Below are positions 44,810 through 56,070 of a stretch of DNA of 64,000 nucleotides, one piece after another. The notes under the pieces are model-generated. The model had not been told where the DNA came from and did no database searches. It saw nothing but the letters and a program-made list of their open reading frames with translations. Each line of letters starts with the position of its first letter. Position 1 is the first letter of the stretch. The DNA comes from Episyrphus balteatus (Eukaryota > Arthropoda > Insecta > Diptera > Syrphidae), in NCBI RefSeq assembly GCF_945859705.1, contig NC_079134.1, positions 119,474,620 to 119,538,619 on the forward strand, given 5' to 3'. A program made the translations under genes and the position numbers.

Positions 44810-47800
44810 TATTTACTCTACAATTTTTTTTATTTATATTTTTTTATTTTGCTCATTAAACCGAAACACATTACCAGCATTCTATTTTTACCAGCAGTAA
44901 AACTAGAATGAAATTACTCTGAAAAATGAAAATATTTCAAACATTAGAGCTTCTAGAAAGAAACCAATGTGATTCTATACATTCTTCTAGAAAACATAAA
45001 TAAATATTTCCAAAATGATTTTAGGAACTGAACCCAGATCTATAAAATATTATTTTAATTTTTCTCGACATTTAAGAAGTTGAAAATAATTGTTGGACAG
45101 TGTAATACATTAGTATGAACTTAAATATTTCTTTCCGTTTGCATTAGCGATTTCCATGATTTCACCATAATTGTTTTCCGCCACATATTTTACATGTTGT
45201 AAATGAACGGTTCCTCAATTTATGAATTTATTATTTTAAATTCTTAAGTCATAGACAAATTTTGATTCCACAAAATATTTCCGAGCCTTGGAAATTATGA
45301 AAAAATATTGAAAAAAGAAACATTAAAACAAATTTTCTTCAATTTTGTCGAGTTGTTGAAATCAATCATATTTGGTTCATATTTTAGTCGCAGCAGATTC
45401 TTTCACAGGCCATCACAAAAGTTAAGCTTAGGTTTACTAATAATAAAGAGAATGTGGTGAAATCAAAACAACAACATGAAATGACTTTTTTTCCAGATCA
45501 TTTACAGTCTTTAAAATCCATTAAAGTTAAATGCAGTTTCATTTCAGTTATATCTAAAAAATCTGGTATAAAAATGAGCCATAAGTAAAAATAATATTGA
45601 TCTCAATCAAAGAAATATTTATTTATCAATTTCAACGCAACATACCGTGCAGGGCAAACATGATGGACGCCAACTAACATTGATTAAGGGGAAAAAATTT
45701 AATAAAATGAAAGTATGATCAGAAAATTTAAAGACCACCCCAAAAGTATGTTATTTAAGCTTTATGAAAATATATAAACCTTATAAGCAATATTTTTGTT
45801 TACTTAGATCAATTTATGCATGTTATTCCTCATTTTGGTTTAATCCCTCAACTTGCATTTATTAACATAAACTTCAGATAATATCACGACGCTGTCAACG
45901 GCAATACATAAATAATCTTGTACAAAATGCGTAAGTCCTCTTTTGGTGATGATGTAGTAGGTAATAATGCAAAAAAAAAAATGTTTACATAAACCTTGTT
46001 TATGGCCTGCAAAAAATTTATAAATTTATTTATGAGAATTTCTCTTAGGGCGATTTTTCAATAGTCAGATAAACCTCAGTTAAAGCTTATTAATAGGAAG
46101 AAATGTTTTTTTTTTTTATATTGACATTTCTTCTTCTGATAGTCTTACTGACGATTACAAAATCAGGGCTTAGAAATATATCCAAGAAAATCTTCATAAA
46201 TTCAGCTTAAATTATATCTTTACATGTGAGGAGTAAGGAACAAATTTGACATTTTTACTTTTCGATTTTTTTTTTATTTCTTGTTTTCCTTGTGCATTGG
46301 AAAACCAAAAAAATGTATCTCTTGAAAAAAATATCAATCAATTTTCTCAAAAAAAAAAAAAAAAAAATGACACTTTTGGTTCTCGTAAATTATTGGTTTT
46401 GCTTGGGAGAAATACTTTTCTGAAGAAAATTTAACTAATCTTTTGACCATACCGAGTGGGTACAGAGAAAGCTTATTGATAATAAAAATTGGGAACTTCA
46501 TTTAACATGATAACTCCAAAATTTGATTTTGACTTTTAGAAATATTTCGAAAAATTATAACATACTTTCATGTCTAGTACAGGTGTGATTATTAAATGTA
46601 AGGAAAAAATAGTCCTAATAAGCAATTTTAGCAGAAAAACGTACGGTCAAAAACATATGTTTTTTATATGTATTTGTGTTTGTAATGTATTTTTTAATGC
46701 AAATTCACATCTTGAGTTCCCTGAAGAAGACCTTACCAGACGAAACGCATCGAGACTTAGTTGAGCATAACATATGTTTGAAATTACTGTGGAATGAAAA
46801 CCACAATGATTTTTTCTTTATTTTCAAAGATATTATTTTAAAAAAAGATAAAAAAGATAACAATTTCTCTCATTAAAGAGAAGTCTTTTATTTATAAGGA
46901 CGAATAAACAAGAGTCAATTCTATCATATTGCCAAAATTGAAAGGATTGATCAGTATAAAACATCAAAAGAAAAGCATTATCAACGACTTACGTTTGTAT
47001 GTAACATTACTTGAGTCTTTTAATGCGAAAAAAGAACTTTTGGTAAGTCTATAAAGTTAAAGTTTGCGTATAATTCTTTTAGGATTGGTTGAGCCAAGAA
47101 ACAAACATCATTTTTACGGGATTGAAAGTTTTCATTAAAAAATTGTTTGGAACGGAAGTATTAAAAAATATATACTAATTTAAAAGCCTACTTAATATAA
47201 CGGCACAAGCGGCAAATTAACGAAAGGTAACATCTTGAAATGCCTGCATTATCAACACTTTCGATATGACAAAATCCGTGAAACAAAAAAATATTTGGTG
47301 GTAGAACCTTCAAGATGTTGTTGTTATTCAAAGATTATAATGAAATTGACGGAAAAGAGCAGCCTAACTGCAAATATGGAAACATACGAAAAATGAAACT
47401 TAAAAGTCGTAAAAATCAACAAATTGGTTTTAAATAGAATTTGTATGTAATTGCTCCTAGACACAACAACTATTATAAGAAATCTAGATGACATTTTGAT
47501 TTAAAGTTTTATAAAACTTTAAATAGAAACAAATAACTCCCCCTCAGTGAAATTTAAAAACTTCTAATATTCATTGGATCTTGTGTATGAAACATACAAT
47601 TTCACTAAAAAAAAAAAAAAAAACTGGTCATATTGTTCTCACATTAAAAGCAAACACTAAATAACCATACCCTCTACATTGAAAAATTGAATCCAAATGT
47701 ACATGAAAAGTTTCATATTAAGTATGTATGTGCATGCAGTCTAAATATGTATGAATATCCGAAATTAAAATATACCGTCGGTCGAAAACTTTAAGGTAGT

Positions 47801-48291
47801 ATGTAAAAACCCACAGTGTACTTATTGTAACATTTCTCCAGATGTTCATAAAAAAAAATTTCAAATTTTACAAAATAATGTAAGCATGTAGTTTTTTTTT
47901 TAAATCACATACAACTTTTTTTCTTTCTTGTTTTAATTATTGAGATGAAGTATGGAATATATAGCATTAAATAACTATAGATGGTTGTTATATGGATTGT
48001 TATTCTTTATGTCATGAGAATTCAATTATTGTTTTTTAATGTATATATTTATATCAATCAAAATGTGCAAGTTTACGACATGCCACCTTTTTGTTTTCGA
48101 CTGATGATACATTATCTTCATTAATAATACGATTAATGATTTTTTTATTTAATGTTAGGTAAGAGTTAAGCTTGAATTCCCACCCGATGTTACAGCGTTC
48201 ATTTTGCTTACATACATAGAAAATAAAAAAAAAAAATATATGAAACGAAAAGCCAGCACTTACCTTAAAAATAAGAAGGAAAAAGCAATAA
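44810..48291. other. Unassigned sequence downstream of Pabp2
   Basis: About 3.5 kb without a recognised gene. The part near 48291 is expected to be the Pabp2 3' UTR. A short phrase at 46721-46750 (CTGAAGAAGACC ... GACGAAACG) resembles a conserved motif near the ends of Penelope-like elements, but it stands alone. Confidence 0.4.
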
Positions 48292-51200
48292 TCAGTAAGG
48301 TGCGTAGTAGTTTGCCCTGCCACGGTAACCCCTTCTAAAACGAAATTTAAAGAAAAAAAAATGGAAAAATTGAATTAGTTTTAAGGACAAATTTATTTCA
48401 TACATCCTAAATTACATTGGCCGTCTTGCGCCCCTAAAGGTACTGTGACAGCAAGCACGGGAAACTCTAGCACCTCTGCCTCTGAAGCTTCCACGAGAAA
48501 AGCGGTTAGTCGTTGACAGTCCTGGACGGTTCGTTCTCTTCGACATAACCTAAAAGTTATAAGTAGTATTCATTAGTTAGACATATAAAAATTAAATTAA
48601 ATTACTAATATATGTTTGTATATAATTAAAATTTGTAAACAAGCACTTATTGTAAATTGTTATAAGATAATGTTCTTAAAATCTCCAAAATATAGGACAC
48701 TGTTTTGCAATGTGTCATTAAATCTCAAAAAAGAGATTTAAGATGCATTCCTAGCTCGTATTTCTTTTTGTTTTAAAGAAAGCCGCTTCTGTGAAGTGAA
48801 CTTCATGATAAAGTCAAAAAGCATTAGAGCACATCTGATTGCGAAGAAATTAAAGTATAAAAAAGTTCTTTAATTCCGAGAAAAATATCACTTAACACTT
48901 TCAATATCTGTACTTGTATGTACGCCTATTACCGATGTCGTGTCGAACATTTTGAATTTTTCAGGAACCAATAAAAAGTGTTTCATGCAGAAGCAAACGA
49001 ATCTTGAAGGACTTTTTATGCTTAATTTATTATTTGAGTTCTATGAAGGTGAAACTTTATTATAAATAATTAGGAAAAAAAACCCGAAAAACTGTATTGG
49101 ACTTTTGTTGTTGTTTTAGCAAGGAATAGGATATGTGGTATATAATTAAACTAATGTAATCTCTTTAGCGTGTTTTGTATAGCTTATAATTGAAAATTAA
49201 TCATACAAATTTATTTATTTACATGTCACAGGCATTTATTTTGCATGTTTTATTATTTTTAAGGTCCAAAATAATAATCTCTATCATTCCTATTTGTGTT
49301 GGGTCACCACTCACCAACCTTATTTCTCTATTCCAACAAAAAAAATCTGGTCTATTTATTATAATTCTTATATATTATATATATTTATGGCAAATATTCG
49401 CGAAATTGAAGATTTAAATGATGCATTCCTTTGGGAATATGTATTTACTGCTTAATACATAAAGCTGCTTTTAACTACTTTTTCAATACAGCAAAAGTAG
49501 TTCAAAGTAGTTTTAAGTACTAAGCAGTAGATAAATGTTCCCATAGGAACGCAGCTATTGTTGACACAAGCAGGACAGTCAAAATTTTAAACTCAACCAG
49601 ATATACTACACCTGTGATCAAATAATGCTTGCAAAAACCTCTTAAGTCCCTGGACTTAAGTTGTTTTTGGGAATCACCGGTATAATTTGAAAGGGGAAGT
49701 TATGTATTAACTTAACTGTATTTTACCCAGAATACGCATCTACCTGCAAGGAAATATTTTTAGCAAAAAATCATTTTTGTGTCGTTTTTGCAATGACCGA
49801 TTCAAATATTTTAGATTGAAAAAAAAAAATTGTTGTTGTTATGGACAAAATTCTGCTTTTCTGTTTTGAAATAATTTTCGTCGAATTTCTTACTATTTTG
49901 GCTATACATTAGCTATTTCAACTACGTAAAACCCGGATAAGTGCCTCTCGCTTAAGTGCCTAACCCGCATAAGTACCTTTGTTTTTTTTTTTTAATCAAA
50001 ATTTTAAATAAAATTTTTCATAAAAAACTCATCTTTTAAGTACCCTTCGCTTAACTGCCTTACCCGCTTAATTACCTGCTATTTCAAATAGGGCGAGTTC
50101 AAAAATGCAGGACTGCAGCAGTTCTGCAAAAAAAAACTTACATTTATTCCGTCTGTTGAAAAATTTATCCAACTTATGAGAAGTGCTTTTCTTTGTTTCT
50201 AAGAACGAGTACTAAATTAGTCAACATTCACTCGTAATTATAACAATATTATCAATTTTTTTTGGATCACTGCTGCAGTCCTGCATTTTTGAACCCGCCC
50301 ACACTTATAATTGAATTTACTTGCAAAAATTCTTTTAAGTACACATTTGAAACAAATATCAACAGTAAGAAAAACTTCCGTTTCCTAATGCGCTTTAAAA
50401 TTCAAATAATCTACTAAAGGTAGAAACTAACTAGTTTGCTATTTTAAACTTTCTAAGTAATTTTGTTTGTGAAGATTATGTTTTTAGTAATCAAACATGT
50501 ATTTCTCTATTATTAAACGAATATAGAGATAACTGCCTATGAGCACTTAAGAGGGTTCTTGTAAGTACCTTACCCGCTTTAGTGCCTATCAAAACGGGGG
50601 ATTTAAGGTGAGGTACTTATCCGGGTTTTACTGTAAAATATTGAAGCTAATCTGGGGGCAAATATCATGTTTTGAAAATAAATGATTTAATTATGACTAA
50701 GTCCACTTTTTTTCAAAATTCGTTTTTTTGACTAAATTGTTACTCTAGGGATAACCACGTCTATCTTCAAAATAATGAAGTATCTACTCCATCTATATCC
50801 GATTTTACAGCTAAGCGAAATATTTTTTCAGTATCAAAAACAGGATAAGTCCCGGACTTATCATCTTTTGAAAATGAACAACAGCTTCTTTTTGTGTAAA
50901 TGCTATATTCGACTAATGATTGAAAATCTTAAGTTTAAAGCTACTTTAAAGTTAAAAAAGTAGTCCGGACATTGTATTTTAATCTGAAATACAATTGTTT
51001 GATAGACTGGGACTAAAAGCAAAATTGTATATCCATTTTAAAACTAATTTCACGTTTTTATTTTTTATCTTTTGAACTATCGCTTCAAAAATTAAAAACG
51101 AAACGGAATTTTGTGGCAGAAGTTTTACAAAATATATTTTTTATAAATTTTGCTACACACATCAAAAGAAAATAGAACGTTTTTTTCTTCTCCTGCAAAA

Positions 51201-53489
51201 TTTAAAATCATGGACTTATCATGTTTTGAAAATAAATGATTCAATTGTAAGAAATTCGATGAATATATAAACAAAAATATATAATGCAGACATTGAAAAT
51301 AAAATTCAATTCAAAAAAATTTCCATTTGCAATAACTTTATTTTTTAATGCAAAATATTTCTGCTTGCAACATTTTTTTTTTTTATAGAAATTTGTGAAT
51401 TGGGTTAAATATTTAACCGAGGTTAAATTTTTGACATTATTGAAGTATTGAGGTGAATTAAAAAAATGTTCAGCTGTTAAAAATTTAACCTGCTCTTTAG
51501 CTGTGTGAATTGGGATACATTTTAGACGTGGCTAAATAAATTTGTTTAAGCTGCAAAGCAAACAAATTAATTGTGTTAAGAACTTTTATAAATCTTAACA
51601 ATATAAAAAATTCCAACAAGCTTCGTTCTGTGAATTATATTTTTGATTCTCAATGACTTTCAATTTTTTTTTCATTATCAATAAAGTGATATACCCTTGT
51701 ATTTCTTTCTCAATTTCCATTGTTTATTTTGAGTTTTTGATTATTTATTAAAAAAAATTGCTTATTCTTTTGTGAAAAATTTAACCTCTGAAGATTAAAA
51801 TTTAACCGGGTCCCAGAGCCCATTAAATTTTTGACAGCTGAAAATTTTGTATTCGTCAAAAATTTAACAGTGGTTAAATATTTAACCCAATTCACACACG
51901 GACTTAAAATGCATTTTTTTGTAATTGATATTTTTACAATTTCATCTTTACTGGTAGACCAGAATGTGTGTCTGTGGCTTGTGTCTTGTGTCGCTGTCAA
52001 AGTTAAAAAGTATGAAATTAGTATATTGGTGCCAGAATACGTAGCTGTGGCTGTGGCAAGGAAATTCGCTGTGGTACAAGTCGAGTCGACTTTTACTTCA
52101 AGCTACAAGCGGAATGACTTTTGACGTTTCTAATGTGGTTACTCAGTTAAAATTATTTTTTTTTCAAGGCAATTGACATTTTTGTACGCCACATAATTCT
52201 GTTCATCTTTTCTACATTTTGAGCGAATTTATTTGACATCTTGTACCACGACGTTTTTCTTTGCTACAAGCGAATTTTCATTCTGTTCAACCAGTTAGTT
52301 TCACCTGGGAACTTTTCCACCCGAAAAATGATTGTTTGCCCGGAATTTTTAAAGCTATTGTGTGTTCCCCCCCAAGAGGATTTTACTTTTTCCGCTAAAG
52401 TATTTTTTTTTTTTGCCACCAAAATTTAAGTTAGCAAAAACCTGTCAACTACATCAGTTTTTACCCACTCAGTTTAAAAAATTGAAAATTTTTTTTACCC
52501 ATTTACAAAAATCACTCCTCAATTGTTAAAAATGTTTCAACAAAATGCTATTTTGAGCTCCAAAGACCATTTTACAAATTAGAAATGTTAAATTGTTTGA
52601 TACCATTTTTTTTTAATTGCTACTGAACAGAAAAAAATCTCCAATAAAAAAGTTATTTGGTATGAAATTTATTCGTGAATAGGGATGTTTTTTTTTATAT
52701 GCTACTGAGAATATTCTTTTTTTTTTTTATGTATTAACACCGCCTCATGCCTACTCATTTTGTCTTCGTTAAAAAAAAAAATTAAAATTGGGAACAACCA
52801 ACTTTATCCTTTTACTCAAACAATATAATAATTATTCATGTTTCTTAAAAATTGAGATTACAAATATTTTCCCTTATATACTTAAAAAACTCTTCAACTA
52901 AAAAAATTATATTTATTTTACCTTTATTTGTCGGCCTCTAAACAATGTTTCGTTCATTGCTAAAGCGGTCTCCACAAATTCCTTTGATCCAAATTCGATG
53001 TAGGCAAATCCCTTCGGGTGACCGTCGGCCTTATTACATAATATTGTTACGCGATTAATAGTTCCACACCCATGAAAATGAGACTCCAATTCCTCAGCGG
53101 AAGCCCCATAATCAACATTGCCTACGTACACCGACCTCGTATCGATTTCTTGTTTCTCTTCGATGGAAAGAGGTACTGTAGCGATGCCAGTGGTGGAGCC
53201 GGCCATTTGCTTATCTACTTCAGATTGCATTTGTTTAATTTTTTCAGCTTCTTCTTCCATTTCTTTTACTCGAGCCTTAATTGCTTCTAATTCTGGGTCA
53301 ATTTGCATATTGGATTCCTCCTGAATTACAGCCAAACAATACATTTAAAATTGTCAATTTTAATTTGCTTTTTAAATTTTAACATGCAGAAGTACAACTC
53401 ACCTCGTTCAAAATTTCCGATTCTCCGTTAGCATCATCCAAGTTATCCAGAAGTTGATCTTCGTTCAGTGATAGGTCTTCGTCTGCCAT
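48292..53489 (-). CDS. Pabp2: Nuclear poly(A)-binding protein 2 (PABPN1)
   Basis: Minus-strand exons: 53489-53403, 53320-52922, 48549-48416, 48331-48292; they join in frame to 219 residues, close to the fly protein as I recall it. The acidic N-terminus (MADEDLSLNEDQLLDNLDD) is followed by a coiled-coil helix (about residues 38-66). A single RRM follows, with RNP2 VYVGNV (93-98) and RNP1 KGFAYIEF (132-139). The Arg-rich tail ends with TFRGARRPM then GYRGRANYYAPY. In nuclei this protein coats growing poly(A) tails and stimulates poly(A) polymerase. Intron 1 is 82 nt; intron 2 is 4.4 kb and carries several MITEs; intron 3 is 84 nt. Without removal of intron 3 a stop follows the Met at once. The last acceptor is a tandem site. 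Confidence 0.95.
49422..49553. mobile_element. 132-bp MITE in Pabp2 intron 2
   Basis: TGCATTCCTTTGGGAATATG and TTTACTGCTTA on the left, inverted as TAAGCAGTAGATAAATGTTC and CCATAGGAACGCA on the right. TSD not clear. Confidence 0.65.
49925..50633. mobile_element. pogo-like MITE in Pabp2 intron 2
   Basis: The right end reads (inverted) CAGTAAAACCCGGATAAGTA and the left CGTAAAACCCGGATAAGTG, with TA outside each. CAGTAAAACC-type ends on a TA target resemble pogo/Tigger elements. AAGTGCCT/AAGTACCT repeats fill both subterminal regions. A second MITE is nested at 50093-50300. Confidence 0.65.
50093..50300. mobile_element. MITE, GGGCGAGTTCAAAAATGC ends
   Basis: GGGCGAGTTCAAAAATGCAG and GACTGCAGCAG on the left; the inverted series CTGCTGCAGTCCTGCATT and TTTGAACCCGCCC on the right. 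Nested in the pogo-like element. Confidence 0.7.
51388..51903. mobile_element. MITE, GTGTGTGAATTG family, copy 2
   Basis: The left arm TTTGTGAATTGGGTTAAATA and right arm TTTAACCCAATTCACACACG mirror each other. Interior landmarks GGGTCCCAGAGCCCA and TTTTTGACAGCTGAAAA also occur in copy 1 at 5509-5816. The left terminus is eroded and TTA follows the right end. An extra GTGTGAATTGGG fragment lies at 51503. Confidence 0.65.
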
Positions 53490-53934
53490 TTCTTGTCGCT
53501 TTTGTTCTTCACAGATATATAGGCTTTTTTTTTTGTGTAGCAGTATACCCCACTAGTTATCTACTTCGCGACGTCGCGTTAAATTTGTCTTCGTTTAATG
53601 CGAAAACACGCCAAAGAAAAAGAATACACAAGCTAAAAAATTATCGATTCACTCAAAATGGTGGCTAGTGAGTAAAGTAATATATATCTAAAAAGTTTTG
53701 TTGAAGAATTTGTAACTATGGTTTTATCACTTAAGATATTCACAAAATAATATTAAAAATAAGTAATATTTTTCGTTTGCTATCGGGAAAACCGTGAAAA
53801 TAAAAGTAAATTTCTTTAAGAATACAGATGCGTTTAGATTCTTTTTTTTTTAAATTAAATTGCCTAGTAAACGTAGGCAAATGGTTTTTCCCGGTAGAAA
53901 GTTGATTGAAAGGAGACCAAGAACACAAACAAAT
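53490..53934. promoter_or_regulatory. Putative Pabp2 promoter region
   Basis: 445 bp between the Pabp2 start codon and a possible divergent first exon. It includes the 12-bp palindrome CGCGACGTCGCG at 53567-53578, about 78 bp upstream of the Pabp2 ATG, with a central ACGT. No TATA box is obvious. No TE insertion is visible in this stretch. Confidence 0.4.
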
Positions 53935-54021
53935 ATGGCTGACGACGGCTTAGAGCTGGAAGCTAAGAAATTAGGCGAGTTCCGATTTCTGGTGAGAGAG
54001 AACCACGGTAGTGTTGAATAG
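53935..54021 (+). CDS. Possible first coding exon of an unidentified gene
   Basis: ATG at 53935 opens MADDGLELEAKKLGEFRFL. After the Leu codon comes GTGAGAG, a good splice donor at 53992; unspliced, the frame stops after 28 codons. Composition is more balanced than the surroundings and the ATG context (AAATATGGC) is acceptable. I recognise no family, and no matching downstream exon was found before the transposons. It could be a gene whose other exons lie beyond mRpS17, a short peptide, or chance. Confidence 0.3.
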   Translation: MADDGLELEAKKLGEFRFLVRENHGSVE

Positions 54022-54113
54022 AAGAGGGATTAAGGTTCAAACAAAATAGAAAAAGCAAACTAATCATTTTTGAAGTTATGTCGACGAGTCTTTTCACACG
54101 AAATGTCTTGTAA

Positions 54114-54263
54114 AGCCTGGTACGCTGTTCGAGATCAATTTTAGCTCCCATACAAATAATCGAAAAATTTTATCCGAGCTAAAATGGATCCCATACAAAT
54201 TATCGATAACTTGTATGGGAATTTTATCTCGGCTAAAATTTAGCGGGAACAGCGTACCAGGCT
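54114..54263. mobile_element. MITE, AGCCTGGTACGC family, copy B
   Basis: 150 bp, ends AGCCTGGTACGCTGTTCGAG and ACAGCGTACCAGGCT, with CCCATACAAAT/TTGTATGGG and TTATCGATAACTT inside. TAA flanks both sides (54111-54113 and 54264-54266). Confidence 0.82.
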
Positions 54264-54305
54264 TAAAGGCGTGCAGTTTCGTGTTATGATGTTGTGGGGT
54301 TTTTA

Positions 54306-54340
54306 AGCCTGGTATACAGTTCGAGATAAATTTTAGGTAA
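54306..54340. mobile_element. Truncated AGCCTGG MITE end
   Basis: AGCCTGGTATACAGTTCGAG and ATAAATTTTAGG match the left end of copy B, then similarity stops. Preceded by TTA. Confidence 0.6.
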
Positions 54341-54783
54341 TATACAAGTTGTTGTCATTTAATCGGGGTTGAATGACGGCACACGATTACAATCATAGTG
54401 CTTCCCAAGTAACAATTTTACTTGCATAAGGTCCATTTTCTTCGATTCGGCAAGCTATAGTTTGTATAAGTTTAGTTTAAGGCTTACTTACGCAAATCAT
54501 CCATTTTGGAAACAAAGGAGGTCTCTTTAAGGCTATCTGGAAGTGTTTAGAAGAAGCCTTGTAAATATAAGTTAAAGAAGACATTCATAAGACCTGTTTG
54601 AACCGTTTTAAAGAAGCCTTCTATTTTCAAGTGACAGAAGGCTTTCATAAGACCTGTTCCAAGAATGCAAAGCTTTTATCCTGCAGATATGCAATGTTTG
54701 TAACACTTTAGAAAAAAACATTGCATTTTTATGTGAGGTTTCAATTAGCTCCCTTTTTGCCACTCATCTTTAATATTCGAGTA

Positions 54784-54840
54784 TGGTCTACTGGTAAGGT
54801 GCTGGCTTGGTGTGCAGAGGTACGTGGGATCGATTCTTGG
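54784..54840 (+). other. tRNA-like segment inside the TIR element
   Basis: TGGTCTACTGG (54784) resembles an A box and GGATCGATTCT (54827) a B box, 43 bp apart. The intervening GGTGCTGGCTTGGTG is also tRNA-like. Unrelated in sequence to the segments at 29101 and 30042. Probably a SINE head or tRNA fragment; too imperfect for a functional tRNA. Confidence 0.5.
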
Positions 54841-55053
54841 CGAGGCCATTTGTGAAATAAAAAAAAATGTTTTCTTTTTCAATTAAAATAAAATTCTTCC
54901 CATTTCAGAACGACAGGAAAAGCATTGACATGGCCAAAAAAGAAGAAAAAACAAAATAGAAAAAAATTAAAAGAAAAAAAATCAATAAAATCTTTTTTTT
55001 TATTCATAAATTCAACTAAACTAGCTTGCCGAATCGAAAAAAATGGACCTTAT

Positions 55054-55203
55054 AGCCTGGTAAGCTGCTCGCGCTAAATTTTAGCTCCCATACAAATTAT
55101 CGAAAATTTTTAGCCGAGATAAAATGGATCCCATACAAGTTATCGATAACTTGTATGGGAATTTTATCTCAGCTAAATTTTAGCGCGAGCAGCGTACCAG
55201 GCT
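55054..55203. mobile_element. MITE, AGCCTGGTACGC family, copy C
   Basis: 150 bp, ends AGCCTGGTAAGCTGCTCGCG and GCGAGCAGCGTACCAGGCT. Flanked by TAT (55051-55053 and 55204-55206). The uninterrupted left arm of the host element (GCATAAGGTCC) shows the empty site, confirming the duplication. Confidence 0.88.
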
Positions 55204-55429
55204 TATGCAAGTAAAATTGTTACTTGGGTATATTTCATTGTACTTCTCATAGGTTTAATAGGAGTGAACAAGGGGGCCTTTTTAATCCTAATTAGGGTTA
55301 TATGAGTCTTTTAGTGTGAAATTAGTCATGACGAGAAGCTTCTCACCATCGTTATAACATCAAAACTGTTAGTTGGGAATACTCGATGATATTTTTTCGT
55401 TAGCATTTTCGTTGTCAAGTTTTTAGACT

Positions 55430-55467
55430 TAAAAATTTTTCGTTTCGCATCAGGATCGTACTAGGCT
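55430..55467. mobile_element. Solo right end of the AGCCTAG MITE (long variant)
   Basis: AAAAATTTTTCGTTTCGCAT and GATCGTACTAGGCTTT match the right end of the complete element at 24292-24531. No left end is nearby. Confidence 0.6.
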
Positions 55468-55478
55468 TTGGTTGCGAC

Positions 55479-55690
55479 CATCGACAAACTATACCAAGAC
55501 TGGAAACTGAGCGGTCAAATGTCGTTTCGAGGTGCAGTGGTGAATGTCGTGAATCTTTCTATGTGTGCGTGTTAACGTCATTTAACACAGCGGTGGCTTT
55601 CACATATATTCACAGAGAACACTGTAAACAAATGGGTTTTTGGGGGGAGAGACGTACGAAAGTTTCCAGTCTTCGTATAGTTTATCGATA
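55479..55690. mobile_element. 8-bp-TSD MITE, CATMRACAAA family, copy 1
   Basis: CATCGACAAACTATACCAAG and ACTGGAAACT on the left, inverted AGTTTCCAGTCTTCG and TATAGTTTATCG on the right. Octamers GTTGCGAC (55471-55478) and GTTGGGAC (55691-55698) differ by one base. The interior (GTGGTGAATGTCGTGAATCT) recurs in copy 2. Ends beginning CA with an 8-bp TSD fit hAT or P-type elements. Confidence 0.75.
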
Positions 55691-56070
55691 GTTGGGACAC
55701 CCTTTTTTTTACTCATGTAAATGGGACGTTAGTCAAGTGTGAACGCCACTGTAGTATAAAATTTTGAACGCACGCATCTGTCACCCTTCAAGCAAGAAAA
55801 CGGAGTCCAGAAAAGACAGTCCGACCTCCGACCGAGAAACGCGGGGTTGCACTCACACACTTGCAACTTTTTGTGTATGAACACAAAGTCGAACGAGAAT
55901 CGTGGTGGAAAGTGAGAAATGGAAAAAAAAGTGAAACAGACATAGCCAACAAGAGCAAAAGCGTCATTTTGTTATGTTTCGTTGAAGTGTATAGTCGCGT
56001 CGCGTCGTGTCTCGTGTCGTTGTTATTATAATATTAGTATAATTATAAACAATATCAAATTATAAACAAT

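Larger units (their letters stand above)
54404..55228. mobile_element. TIR element, CCCAAGTAACAATTTTAC ends
   Basis: Left arm CCCAAGTAACAATTTTACTT, GCATAAGGTCCATTTT and CGATTCGGCAAGCTA; the right arm has the inverse, interrupted exactly at TTAT by the MITE 55054-55203. The interior contains AGAAGGC/GCCTTCT-type repeats (54540-54660) and a tRNA-like segment. No TSD fixed. Confidence 0.7.

Noticed and set aside
48054..48323. 89-codon minus-strand frame starting MAGQTTTHLTDYCFFLL
   Set aside because: It overlaps the last Pabp2 exon in another frame and continues into its 3' UTR.
48416..48421. Pabp2 ending at the TAA just after ARRPM
   Set aside because: A donor (GTAATT) and an acceptor 84 nt on join to GYRGRANYYAPY, the conserved C-terminus of fly Pabp2.
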